A stretch of 13,401 nucleotides of DNA. It comes from Bdellovibrionota bacterium (GTDB lineage: Bacteria > Bdellovibrionota > Bacteriovoracia > Bacteriovoracales > Bacteriovoracaceae). Below, one piece after another: positions 1 to 7,028 of this stretch. The stretch lies in NCBI GenBank assembly GCA_030836365.1, contig JAURQB010000218.1, forward strand, positions 1-13,401, read 5' to 3'. The position numbers and the translations under genes were made by a program. How positions within the stretch are numbered: position 1 is the first letter of the stretch; each line of letters opens with the position of its first letter. The notes below the pieces were generated by a model. That model ran no database searches. It worked only from the letters and a program-made list of their open reading frames with translations, and was not told the DNA's origin.

Positions 1-129
1 AAAGTGATAATTAACTGCTGCAATATTAACATCACACTGCTTGCTAATTTCTCTGATACTAGAGGCAGCATAGCCCTTTTGACTAAATAATTCTCCTGCC
101 ACCTTCAAAATTTTCTCTTTCGTCTTCAT
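1..129 (-). CDS. TetR/AcrR-family transcriptional regulator, N-terminal part only (cut by window edge)
   Basis: The reverse complement opens with ATG at 129 and stays open to base 1, giving 43 residues that start MKTKEKILKVAGELFSQKGY and continue through a helix-turn-helix ending AAVNYHF. This is the typical TetR DNA-binding domain: an initial helix with 'I L..A..LF...GY', then a recognition helix ending in 'YHF'. The ligand-binding C-terminal domain lies outside the window, so the inducer cannot be guessed. The gene begins 11 bp after the RND pump stop codon on the same strand, with only a weak AAGAG upstream, so it probably belongs to the same transcript. TetR proteins beside RND pumps usually repress the pump and themselves, and I infer that role here. 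The family call is very secure; the target is inferred. Confidence 0.9.
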   Translation of the reverse strand, partial: MKTKEKILKVAGELFSQKGYAASSIREISKQCDVNIAAVNYHF

Positions 130-140
130 TAAGAATACTC

Positions 141-3100
141 TTATTCAGCTGTTAAAGGCTTTCTGTTTTTTAGAAGAGCGGAAAACCAATTAGTGAAATC
201 CTCCAGAATTGCGTACGCACAAGGAACCCAGATAATTGTTAAAATCGTTCCACTGGTCAATCCCCAGGCCATCGCGAGAGTCATCGGAATTAAAATAGCA
301 TCACTTCCACCAATTCCATAGGCCGTTGGCAATAAACCGCTAATAGTGGTTAATGAAGTCACGACAACAGCTCTCAGCCTCATTCCTGACGCCTTGGCGA
401 GAATGTCAGAGAAGATCATTTCTGGGTTTTCTTCTTTAAGTTGATCAATAAAGCTGATTAAAACAATCCCTGAATTAACGATGATCCCACCAAGCCCGAT
501 AATACCGATAAGTGCGAGAAAACTAATTGGTCTCCCATGTAGACTAAAGGCAATAGAGAAGCCAAAGAGACCAAGAGGAATAGTTGACATAATAATTAGC
601 GGCCTTAAATAACTACCAAATATAAAAACGAGCAGCGCCAAAATACCAATCAGACTTAAAATAAGAGCACTAAAAAGTGATTCCATGGATTCTTTTGTCG
701 ACTCTGCTGCCCCTCCAAAACTTAAGCTAATATCTGGATATTCACTTTTATATTTTTCATACGAGGAGATAAGAATTTTATTCGCCTGCGCACTCGTGAT
801 CACATCATCATTAACATCGCCTGTAAGGGTCTTTGATCTTTTAAAGTCAAATCGCTTAATTTGTGGTGCCCCAGATTTTTTCTGAAACGTCGCAAACGCA
901 GTGATAGGAATCAAATTACCTTGTCGATCCATCACCTTAACCATGTCGAGGTTTTCAAGGTCTCGTCTAAACTCTTTAGCATGTTGTATTTTTATATCCA
1001 CATCTTTATTATCAAGAGTTACCGTAGATAAACGTCTACTACTGATAGCGGCCCTTACCACCTGACCAATATTTCTTACATCAAGCCCAAGCCTACTTGC
1101 CTTTTGATAGTCGAGATCAATAAAAATTTCATCATCTCCAATGACATCATCAATTTTAAGATCAAAAATTCCATTTACTTTTTCAAGATCACTTTTAATT
1201 TTATTAATAAGTGAATAGAGATTTTCAATATTATTGGACCTAAAAGTCGCTTCAATGGGGTTTCCGACAGGAGGGCCATTAATAATTGTTTCAAATGAAA
1301 GAGACGCAACCTCCGCGTGTTTAATTTTTCTAAGCTTTGCTAGTACTTCTGTATGAGGAATATTATTTTTCATATGATCACTAACAAAAATGGTAATCAT
1401 CCCAACATTATTGCCATCCTTTCCCTTCGGATCAGCAGGGCGATCTTTGGCAACGCCTGCTCGGCCGACAACATGTTTAGCATCTTCTCCCAATATATCC
1501 TTGACTCTTTTAGCTATTTCACTAATCACTCGGTCTGTTTTTTCGAGCCGAGTTCCTTTTGGTGTTTCAATTCTAGCTAGGTATATTTCAGTCTGATCAG
1601 CGGGAAATAAAATAAATTTATTGGCCACCGACATAAAATAAAAACTAACAACAATGATTCCAACAAAACCAAGTAGCATCAGATACCTGACACGCACTAA
1701 TTTTTGCATTAAATTTTCAAATTTATTTTCAAATTTTTTAAACCAATCCCCTTCTGAATTCATTTGTTTTTTAGAGAGTTTTGCCCCGGCAAACCGCAAC
1801 CTTATCGGGAGGAAAAAGAAGCTCTCGGCGAGACTAAGGATTAAACTAATTGTAACGATGATAGGGATATAACGAATAAACTGGCCCATTACACCTTTTG
1901 TCACGAGCATCGGCAAGAATGCAGCAATTGTTGTAAAAGCAGTTGCAGTTATTGGTAACCACAAATCATGAATACTTTTACTAGCTGCTTCTTTGGCCGT
2001 TAGTCCTTCGACTCGCAACCGGGTAAAATTCTCAGAAATAACAACACTATTGTCCACTAACATACCAAGCGCAATAACTAATGCCAGGATAGTAATTGTA
2101 TCTAGATTCATCCCATAAGTTGGCATAAACCCCATCGTTCCTAAAACGGCCATCGGCAGAGATAAAGACGCGGCAACACCAATTTTTCCAGGCAGAAAAA
2201 AGAAGAGAAAAATTACCACAAGAACGAGTCCCGTTATTGCATTACTAGCTAGAACCTCTAGTCGATTGGCCACTTTTTTACCTTCATTGGAATAAATATT
2301 CAGCGACAGATCAGCATGCCGTTTTTTAAAAAGAGCAACTTTTTCATCAATGGATGAAACCAGCTTAAGCGTATCGGCGCCGGATTTTTTCGTCACAATT
2401 AGAATGGTTGCCCCTACGCCGTTATGTCTGGCCATCACCCGCTTTTCATCTTCATCATCAACAACGTTGGCCAAATCTTTTAATAAAATAGTCTGCCCAG
2501 AGAAATTTGAGCGTACCACCAAGTTTTTTAATTCGTCATTATTTCGGATTTTTCCTTCGACACGCAAAAGAACTTGGTTATCATCTGACTTAAGCGCTCC
2601 TCCCGGCGTATTAGAATTTCTCGACTGAACCGCGGCCATTACTTCATCAAGTCCAATATGATATTTTTTCATTTGATCCGGAATTATTTGAATGAGAAAG
2701 GTGCGCGGTGAAAATCCTACAAGGCGAACGTCTTTTACACCCCTTAAATCTTCGAGTTCTTCTTTAAGCGCGTCAGCGGATAAATCCCTATTTCTATTTG
2801 TATTACTACCTACGAGCGCAAGCTCCATAACGGGAAATTCTTCTGATTTGACCTCTGTAAAGACTGGAGGATCTCGCAAATCATTAGGCAATTTAGTTGT
2901 TCGAACAATCGCTTTTTGAACGTCACCCATGGCCTCATCCACGTCTACATTTGGATCATCCATATCAATGCGAACTACAATTGTAGATAGGCCTGCTTGA
3001 GAAATACTTTTTACGTCTTTAAGACCCGCAACTGAGCGTATTTCATCCTCAAGGGGTTTGGTAATTTTGATTTCAATATCCTCTGCAGATGCACCATCAT

Positions 3101-3254
3101 AATTAGTAATGATCGTCGCCGTTGCCAAACTGACGGCAGGATAACTTTCTGCATTCATTCTCATGAGTCCCATTAGACCAAAAACGATGAGACCAAAACT
3201 AAGAATAGCGGTAAATTTTGAGTTTCTTAAAAAAAATTGTGCCAGAGTATTCAT
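141..3254 (-). CDS. RND-family efflux transporter, inner-membrane permease (HAE1/AcrB-like)
   Basis: This 1037-residue protein has normal RND length and duplicated architecture. TM1 lies at about residues 14-32, followed by a periplasmic porter/docking domain at 35-335 and TM2-6 at about 338-485. TM7 is near 523-542, the second periplasmic loop spans 545-855, and TM8-12 span about 858-1018. The N-terminal loop with YPAVSLATATIITNYDGASA and the TM4 signature GMLVDNSVVISEN are diagnostic. AcrB-type pumps use an Asp-Asp pair in TM4 and a Lys in TM10 for proton coupling. Here TM4 has D401-N402, and TM10 reads GIIVNSGIVLI with Val926 where the Lys is expected. The start follows AAGGAT about 8 nt upstream and sits 20 bp after the tolC-like gene. 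It likely exports drugs, detergents or lipophilic compounds by proton antiport through the neighbouring channel. The substrate is not readable from sequence. Confidence 0.95.
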   Translation of the reverse strand: MNTLAQFFLRNSKFTAILSFGLIVFGLMGLMRMNAESYPAVSLATATIITNYDGASAEDIEIKITKPLEDEIRSVAGLKDVKSISQAGLSTIVVRIDMDDPNVDVDEAMGDVQKAIVRTTKLPNDLRDPPVFTEVKSEEFPVMELALVGSNTNRNRDLSADALKEELEDLRGVKDVRLVGFSPRTFLIQIIPDQMKKYHIGLDEVMAAVQSRNSNTPGGALKSDDNQVLLRVEGKIRNNDELKNLVVRSNFSGQTILLKDLANVVDDEDEKRVMARHNGVGATILIVTKKSGADTLKLVSSIDEKVALFKKRHADLSLNIYSNEGKKVANRLEVLASNAITGLVLVVIFLFFFLPGKIGVAASLSLPMAVLGTMGFMPTYGMNLDTITILALVIALGMLVDNSVVISENFTRLRVEGLTAKEAASKSIHDLWLPITATAFTTIAAFLPMLVTKGVMGQFIRYIPIIVTISLILSLAESFFFLPIRLRFAGAKLSKKQMNSEGDWFKKFENKFENLMQKLVRVRYLMLLGFVGIIVVSFYFMSVANKFILFPADQTEIYLARIETPKGTRLEKTDRVISEIAKRVKDILGEDAKHVVGRAGVAKDRPADPKGKDGNNVGMITIFVSDHMKNNIPHTEVLAKLRKIKHAEVASLSFETIINGPPVGNPIEATFRSNNIENLYSLINKIKSDLEKVNGIFDLKIDDVIGDDEIFIDLDYQKASRLGLDVRNIGQVVRAAISSRRLSTVTLDNKDVDIKIQHAKEFRRDLENLDMVKVMDRQGNLIPITAFATFQKKSGAPQIKRFDFKRSKTLTGDVNDDVITSAQANKILISSYEKYKSEYPDISLSFGGAAESTKESMESLFSALILSLIGILALLVFIFGSYLRPLIIMSTIPLGLFGFSIAFSLHGRPISFLALIGIIGLGGIIVNSGIVLISFIDQLKEENPEMIFSDILAKASGMRLRAVVVTSLTTISGLLPTAYGIGGSDAILIPMTLAMAWGLTSGTILTIIWVPCAYAILEDFTNWFSALLKNRKPLTAE

Positions 3255-3274
3255 TAATAAATCCTTGTCCTAAT

Positions 3275-4717
3275 TTAAGAATTGAGTGAGCATTTTGTTT
3301 GATTAAAAACAGAGAAATAATCAAGAATCGTCATCAATATGGAAAGATTAGTTCTGATATTATCTAGTTCACTCGCAAAGTAGGCATCTTCCTCTCCCAC
3401 TAATTGCTCAATAGAAATTCGTGCCTGTGAAAATTTTTGTCGACTCGTCTCTAAACTTATCTTAAGCGAGGTATTATTTTCTTTTTGATTTTTAAGCGCC
3501 GCTTTTAGAACCTTGACGCTATTAATAATTTCCATGTGATAGGCATCTAGCTTCGCTTGAGTTTCCTGGGTATTTATTTCTTTTTGATGCTGTCCTATTT
3601 TTTTTCTAATTTTTGCACTTTTAGTCAATTGTGATCCTATAGGAGCACGTAATTCGATGCCAATTTGAGCAACTGCTCTTGGATCATCTTTTAAATTTTG
3701 AAAACCATCCTCATATCCAAAATCCTTTCCATTAAATTGAGTTTGGGCAAAGAGTTTTAAATCGATATCATTATGGATATCAGCGAGTAATATTTCTCTT
3801 TTTTTGATCTCTTGAACGATGGCCGCAATGTCATCTAGAACCGTCATCTCCAAGGGCGCGCTACTCAGTTGTTCAATTTTATCTGTGCAGATAAAAAGCT
3901 CTGCAATAGTTTGATCAATACTATAGGCACCCATAGAAATATCTTTTCCTTGGAGCTCTGGTACGAGCTCACGAAGGGATCGATGTAGGTTACTGCGCTG
4001 GTAATGAAGCGTATTTAAGCTGCCCTGTCTAGATGCGAGAATTGACTTCATTCGAGCAAGCGTCCCGCGATCAGAAACCGAGTTCCTCACCTTTTCGGCC
4101 GTAATACTAACTTGTCTTTTCGCTTGCTCAATCAGCATTTTCGTTATTGTAATTGATTCCTCATTGGCCACTAAATTCCAGTAAAGCTTAGACAAAGAAA
4201 TTTTTAACTGATGGGAAAACATCTCTTTTTCTAATTTTTTTATTTTTAAATCGTCTTTAGAATTAGCGTATTTTTTACGAGAGGATCGACCTAAGATGTC
4301 TTGATAAAGATCCAATGAGAAATTTAAAGAACTTCCAACAGTTGTACTTCGTCGCAGAAAATTGTTTGAAAATTGTTCGGCAAAAATATTTGCTTCGATA
4401 TTTAAGCCTAATAGCGTGGCCTTACTTATACCGAGTTGCGCCCTTTTTGTCGGACTTGTGACAGGGACAAAGCGATTTAGCTGCCTGGATTTATTCTCCC
4501 CATAGGTCAATGACATATTAAAATATGGACTTAATTGATCATCAAACAAAGATTTATTTAGCTCAGAGGAATCCTTTGCCAATAAAATTTTCTTATAAGC
4601 AGGTAGCATTTCTTGATTCAATTCTTCAAAATATTTTTTAGTTAAAACAACAGACTCTCCACTAAAAGTCATTGGGTTGATAAAAATTGATATTATTAAC
4701 AGGACAAAGTACTTCAT
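3275..4717 (-). CDS. TolC-family outer-membrane efflux channel
   Basis: The 480-residue protein begins with a hydrophobic Sec signal peptide (about residues 1-20, ending MTFSG). There is no lipobox cysteine, so it is not an OprM-type lipoprotein. The mature part shows the two-fold repeat of the outer-membrane efflux (OEP) family. Beta-like segments ending in 'SLDLYQDILGR' precede long charged helices (about 150-250), and 'IGIELRAPIGSQL' precedes the second helical pair (about 350-470). Length matches TolC/OprM relatives (about 420-490 aa). AGGA lies about 9 nt before the ATG. It is the first gene of the operon, followed 20 bp later by the RND pump, and would provide the exit duct through periplasm and outer membrane. 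Having the channel gene first is less common than adaptor-pump-channel order. The family call rests on architecture and context. Confidence 0.88.
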   Translation of the reverse strand: MKYFVLLIISIFINPMTFSGESVVLTKKYFEELNQEMLPAYKKILLAKDSSELNKSLFDDQLSPYFNMSLTYGENKSRQLNRFVPVTSPTKRAQLGISKATLLGLNIEANIFAEQFSNNFLRRSTTVGSSLNFSLDLYQDILGRSSRKKYANSKDDLKIKKLEKEMFSHQLKISLSKLYWNLVANEESITITKMLIEQAKRQVSITAEKVRNSVSDRGTLARMKSILASRQGSLNTLHYQRSNLHRSLRELVPELQGKDISMGAYSIDQTIAELFICTDKIEQLSSAPLEMTVLDDIAAIVQEIKKREILLADIHNDIDLKLFAQTQFNGKDFGYEDGFQNLKDDPRAVAQIGIELRAPIGSQLTKSAKIRKKIGQHQKEINTQETQAKLDAYHMEIINSVKVLKAALKNQKENNTSLKISLETSRQKFSQARISIEQLVGEEDAYFASELDNIRTNLSILMTILDYFSVFNQTKCSLNS

Positions 4718-4740
4718 TAGTTGATTTCCTAAATGTATTT

Positions 4741-4750
4741 CAAACGTTTG
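4741..4750. promoter_or_regulatory. Perfect palindrome CAAACGTTTG, candidate TetR-family operator
   Basis: The ten bases are a perfect inverted repeat in the short leader of the efflux operon. They coincide with the predicted transcription start and lie 24 bp before the first start codon. TetR repressors bind palindromes that overlap promoters, and this operon encodes one. The assignment to that regulator is inferred. The flanking bases extend the symmetry only weakly, so the full operator may be longer and imperfect. Confidence 0.4.
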
Positions 4751-4756
4751 TTTTAA

Positions 4757-4784
4757 TTTAGATTACCGGGCCCTTTCTGGCCAA
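4757..4784 (-). promoter_or_regulatory. Candidate promoter of the efflux operon
   Basis: On the minus strand TTGGCC (4784-4779) is separated by 16 nt from TCTAAA (4762-4757). Each hexamer matches 4 of 6 bases of the sigma-70 consensus. A start would fall near 4750, about 33 nt before the tolC-like ATG at 4717. This is the best pair I found in the region, but both boxes are only moderate matches. Confidence 0.35.
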
Positions 4785-4817
4785 ATAAAAAATAATGCTC
4801 AATAGATATATTTTAGA

Positions 4818-4875
4818 CACCATTAATTGAATATAGAGGGGCACCATTAATTGGATATAGTAGGGTACCATCATT
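4818..4875. repeat. 24-bp tandem repeat, two copies plus a degenerate third
   Basis: Copy 1 (4818-4841) and copy 2 (4842-4865) both begin CACCATTAATTG and match at 21 of 24 positions. A third partial copy (4866-4875) keeps ACCAT and ATT. The array lies between the divergent efflux operon and the TPR/winged-helix gene. Head-to-tail spacing of 24 bp could serve cooperative binding of a regulator. IS21-family ends also carry multiple short internal repeats, so a transposon-end remnant is an alternative, but no transposase is present here. The repeat itself is seen directly; both functions are guesses. Confidence 0.75.
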
Positions 4876-4915
4876 CGTTTTTCCGAAGGCCACATAATTT
4901 GTTCCCCGTAACCGA

Positions 4916-4921
4916 TAAAAT
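4916..4921 (+). promoter_or_regulatory. Possible -10 box (TAAAAT) immediately before the start codon
   Basis: TAAAAT matches 5 of 6 bases of TATAAT and ends 5 nt before the ATG at 4927, which would put transcription start at or one base beyond the start codon. No convincing -35 lies 16-18 bp upstream. The only purine-rich stretch, GGCGG, is too close to the ATG to be a normal Shine-Dalgarno. A leaderless transcript is possible but weakly supported. Confidence 0.25.
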
Positions 4922-4926
4922 GGCGG

Positions 4927-6369
4927 ATGAAAAACTACAAAGAAGAAATTGAATCCATCAAAAGTTTGCTGGAGCAAGGCAGGGTGGATACTGCTGAAAA
5001 AAGCTTAAAAAAAATTATTGATCCGTCGAAGCTGAGCGATCCCGCCTATATTGAATCAATATTTACTATGTATTTATACATGGGAAACATGAGTCGACTA
5101 TTTTTGAAACACTTAAAAGTTTCTAAAGTCCCGCCACGTCCAATTGATACTGCCTTTGATGTAGGGAGACGTTTTTTTTACGCACTCTATATTCTAAACA
5201 AATCTGGAGGCATGCGAATTGTTGAGCCATACCTCAGAGAAATAGTCGTTCATCGACAATTAGAAAATCGTTATCTTGGGGGAATTTTCTTTTTTAATTT
5301 TGACTATAATCAAGCTGTTAATTATTACCAAAAAGCATTTGAAATGCTCAATACACCATTTAGTGAAATAGAGCACTTACTTATACTAGGTAATCTAGGT
5401 GCTGCTTATTTATACCTTAAAGATTATGAAAACTACGAAAAGACAAAAAATATTGCTCTAAAAGTTTCAAAAAATGATAAATCAGTTATGAGGGTTTATT
5501 CAAAATATGATATTCTAAGAAATTTACAACTGGGTAATACAGAAGCTGCCATGGCCAGCTTCAGACATATAGACGATTTTTATTACCGCTACAAAAGGGA
5601 AATCCCAAAAGCTGAATTGATCATGTTTAAAATCATTGAAGCCTTTTGCCAAAAAGATAAAAATAAATGCCAAGAATATTTATTAGACTTTAAAGAAATT
5701 AGCACCGCCAACATTATAAAAGGCACAATAAGCCCTGAGCGTTATTTCGCCTCCAGTTTTTATTACACACAAATATCGCAAATGGACTCCTCTGTCTGGA
5801 AAGATATTCTTGAGTTTCATTCAACAACCTATCCCATCCCAAACTTCAGAATTCTTGGTGAGCAACTAAACGATTCTCACTTTAAATGTATGGGAAAACA
5901 GACTGCCAAAAACTATATTAATTTTAAAACCCAAGAATACGTAATCGGAAACAAAAAAGGTATTGGACTTAATAACGAGATAAAGGCGATCTATTATTTG
6001 GTTCGAGCACAGCACTACGGACTTACTTTTGAAACACTTGCCTCTTTAATTTATGATTATGAGGATTATTCTGGACTATTTATGATCAAAGAAAGAGTTA
6101 AGCAAATTATTCATCGACTAAAAAATCACTATCAAATATCCGTGCATAGTAAAAACTTTAGGGCGTATTTAGAAAATAACTTTATTGATCAGATTTATAT
6201 CACCAAAAATGATCAAATGCGAATCGACAATAATTTTACGCTTCAACAATTCATGGAGTTTTACTTGGTTTCTCAAAGCAAAGCAAAAATTCAGCTCACA
6301 AGATTATTCAATGAATTAATAATATCGAAGGAATTGGTTGGCAAAAAAAATATCTACACAAAAAAATAA
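4927..6369 (+). CDS. TPR-repeat protein with C-terminal winged-helix-like domains, putative regulator
   Basis: I do not recognise a named family for this 480-residue protein. It has no signal peptide or membrane segment, so it should be cytoplasmic. Helical repeats cover about residues 1-260, with TPR-like pairs clearest at 113-141 (FDYNQAVNYYQKAFEML) and 152-185 (NLGAAYLYLKDYENYEKTK). Residues about 347-434 look like an OmpR/SARP-type winged helix: a helix, 'ETLASLIY', then 'ERVKQIIHRLKNHYQI' as a candidate recognition helix, then a hairpin ending 'IYITKNDQMRID'. Residues 437-480 resemble a second small winged helix (SKAKIQLTRLFNELI, then a wing). This suggests a TPR-sensing DNA-binding regulator. 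The ATG at 4927 is the first in the open frame after a stop at 4909. It is divergent from the efflux operon, and its target is unknown. Confidence 0.8.
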   Translation: MKNYKEEIESIKSLLEQGRVDTAEKSLKKIIDPSKLSDPAYIESIFTMYLYMGNMSRLFLKHLKVSKVPPRPIDTAFDVGRRFFYALYILNKSGGMRIVEPYLREIVVHRQLENRYLGGIFFFNFDYNQAVNYYQKAFEMLNTPFSEIEHLLILGNLGAAYLYLKDYENYEKTKNIALKVSKNDKSVMRVYSKYDILRNLQLGNTEAAMASFRHIDDFYYRYKREIPKAELIMFKIIEAFCQKDKNKCQEYLLDFKEISTANIIKGTISPERYFASSFYYTQISQMDSSVWKDILEFHSTTYPIPNFRILGEQLNDSHFKCMGKQTAKNYINFKTQEYVIGNKKGIGLNNEIKAIYYLVRAQHYGLTFETLASLIYDYEDYSGLFMIKERVKQIIHRLKNHYQISVHSKNFRAYLENNFIDQIYITKNDQMRIDNNFTLQQFMEFYLVSQSKAKIQLTRLFNELIISKELVGKKNIYTKK

Positions 6370-6389
6370 GGCCCAATGAATGGGCCTTA
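6367..6389. terminator. Bidirectional intrinsic terminator between convergent genes
   Basis: A perfect 9-bp stem, TAAGGCCCA with TGGGCCTTA, closes a 5-nt ATGAA loop and begins within the stop codon of the TPR gene. On the plus strand it is followed by TCCTAAAAAATTTATTTTTAA. On the minus strand it is followed directly by a run of seven T. It therefore can end both the TPR gene and the convergent Cys-rich gene, whose stop is 33 bp away. Confidence 0.9.
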
Positions 6390-6421
6390 TCCTAAAAAAT
6401 TTATTTTTAATTTTTAATAAA

Positions 6422-6871
6422 TTAGTTATTAAATTTTAAACAAGTGATCTCTTCCATTGCACCAAGAGCAGCACAAGAATTAACTTTCTCTTCTGACTTT
6501 ACAATCTCTTTGTTTGCTAAAACTAAACATGCCACTTCACTTTTTTCACTAGACGTGTTCGCGTAACAGCTTGCTGCAACCTCTGCCGATACATTTTTTG
6601 TAATCAAACAAAAAGATTGAGAAACTTGAGATTGAGTACCAATCAAACATGCTTTAATCAGTTCATTTGATTTCTTAGATGCTTGACAGCTTTCTTTGAT
6701 ATTTGCAGATAAAGAGTATTTCTCGCAAATAGTATTTTTTTTCTTTTCTTGCTTTTGCATTTCACGCTTTTGAGCAGCAACCTCTGCTCGTGAATAAAGG
6801 ATGTAATCCTCTGTTAGAGCGTAAGTATTAGCAGATAGTAATAACATTAGTAAAAAAGATAGTTTTTTCAA
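6422..6871 (-). CDS. Small exported cysteine-periodic protein (hypothetical)
   Basis: The 149-residue product is of no family I recognise. It has a classic Sec signal peptide with cleavage likely after NTYA (residue 18), then a highly charged helical stretch (30-46, rich in K, E and Q). A cysteine-containing region from 49 to the end follows. Cysteines sit at 49, 62, 75, 88, 102, 115, 133 and 144, giving successive steps of 13, 13, 13, 14, 13, 18 and 11. The steps suggest a degenerate helical repeat, possibly disulfide-bonded in the periplasm. The start codon is TTG at 6871, chosen because AGGAG lies 8 nt upstream and the signal peptide follows at once. It is transcribed divergently from the OsmC-YcaO gene. 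The export prediction is firm; function is unknown. Confidence 0.8.
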   Translation of the reverse strand: MKKLSFLLMLLLSANTYALTEDYILYSRAEVAAQKREMQKQEKKKNTICEKYSLSANIKESCQASKKSNELIKACLIGTQSQVSQSFCLITKNVSAEVAASCYANTSSEKSEVACLVLANKEIVKSEEKVNSCAALGAMEEITCLKFNN

Positions 6872-6879
6872 TGGGTTAA

Positions 6880-6884
6880 CTCCT
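6880..6884 (-). promoter_or_regulatory. Ribosome binding site (AGGAG) fixing a TTG start
   Basis: AGGAG on the minus strand lies 8 nt before TTG at 6871. The next in-frame ATG is within the signal peptide core (residue 9) and has no comparable site, so the TTG is the likely start. Confidence 0.75.
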
Positions 6885-7028
6885 GTTAGGTAAATTGATG
6901 CCCAAACTTAACATAACCAGTATTTTTCAAAAGCTGATTGAAAATATTACTCGAAATGATGGAAGAAGGATGCCAAGAAGTCATATTTAAATTATTAATA
7001 TCACAGATATTATACAGGTACTGAGACT

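Noticed and set aside
685..2919. Several plus-strand open frames opposite the RND pump (for example 685-885, 1353-1580, 2350-2628, 2692-2919)
   Set aside because: They are antisense shadows of a strongly conserved RND gene, with no ribosome binding sites and no recognisable domains.
6924..6944. Inverted repeat TTTTCA-N9-TGAAAA in the divergent 6872-7028 region
   Set aside because: Arms of only 6 AT-rich bases are expected by chance in this DNA; not enough for an operator call.
6872..7028. Possible promoter of the OsmC-YcaO gene (TATTAT at 7008-7013) and of the TTG-start gene
   Set aside because: No acceptable -35 partner at 16-18 bp was found for either direction.
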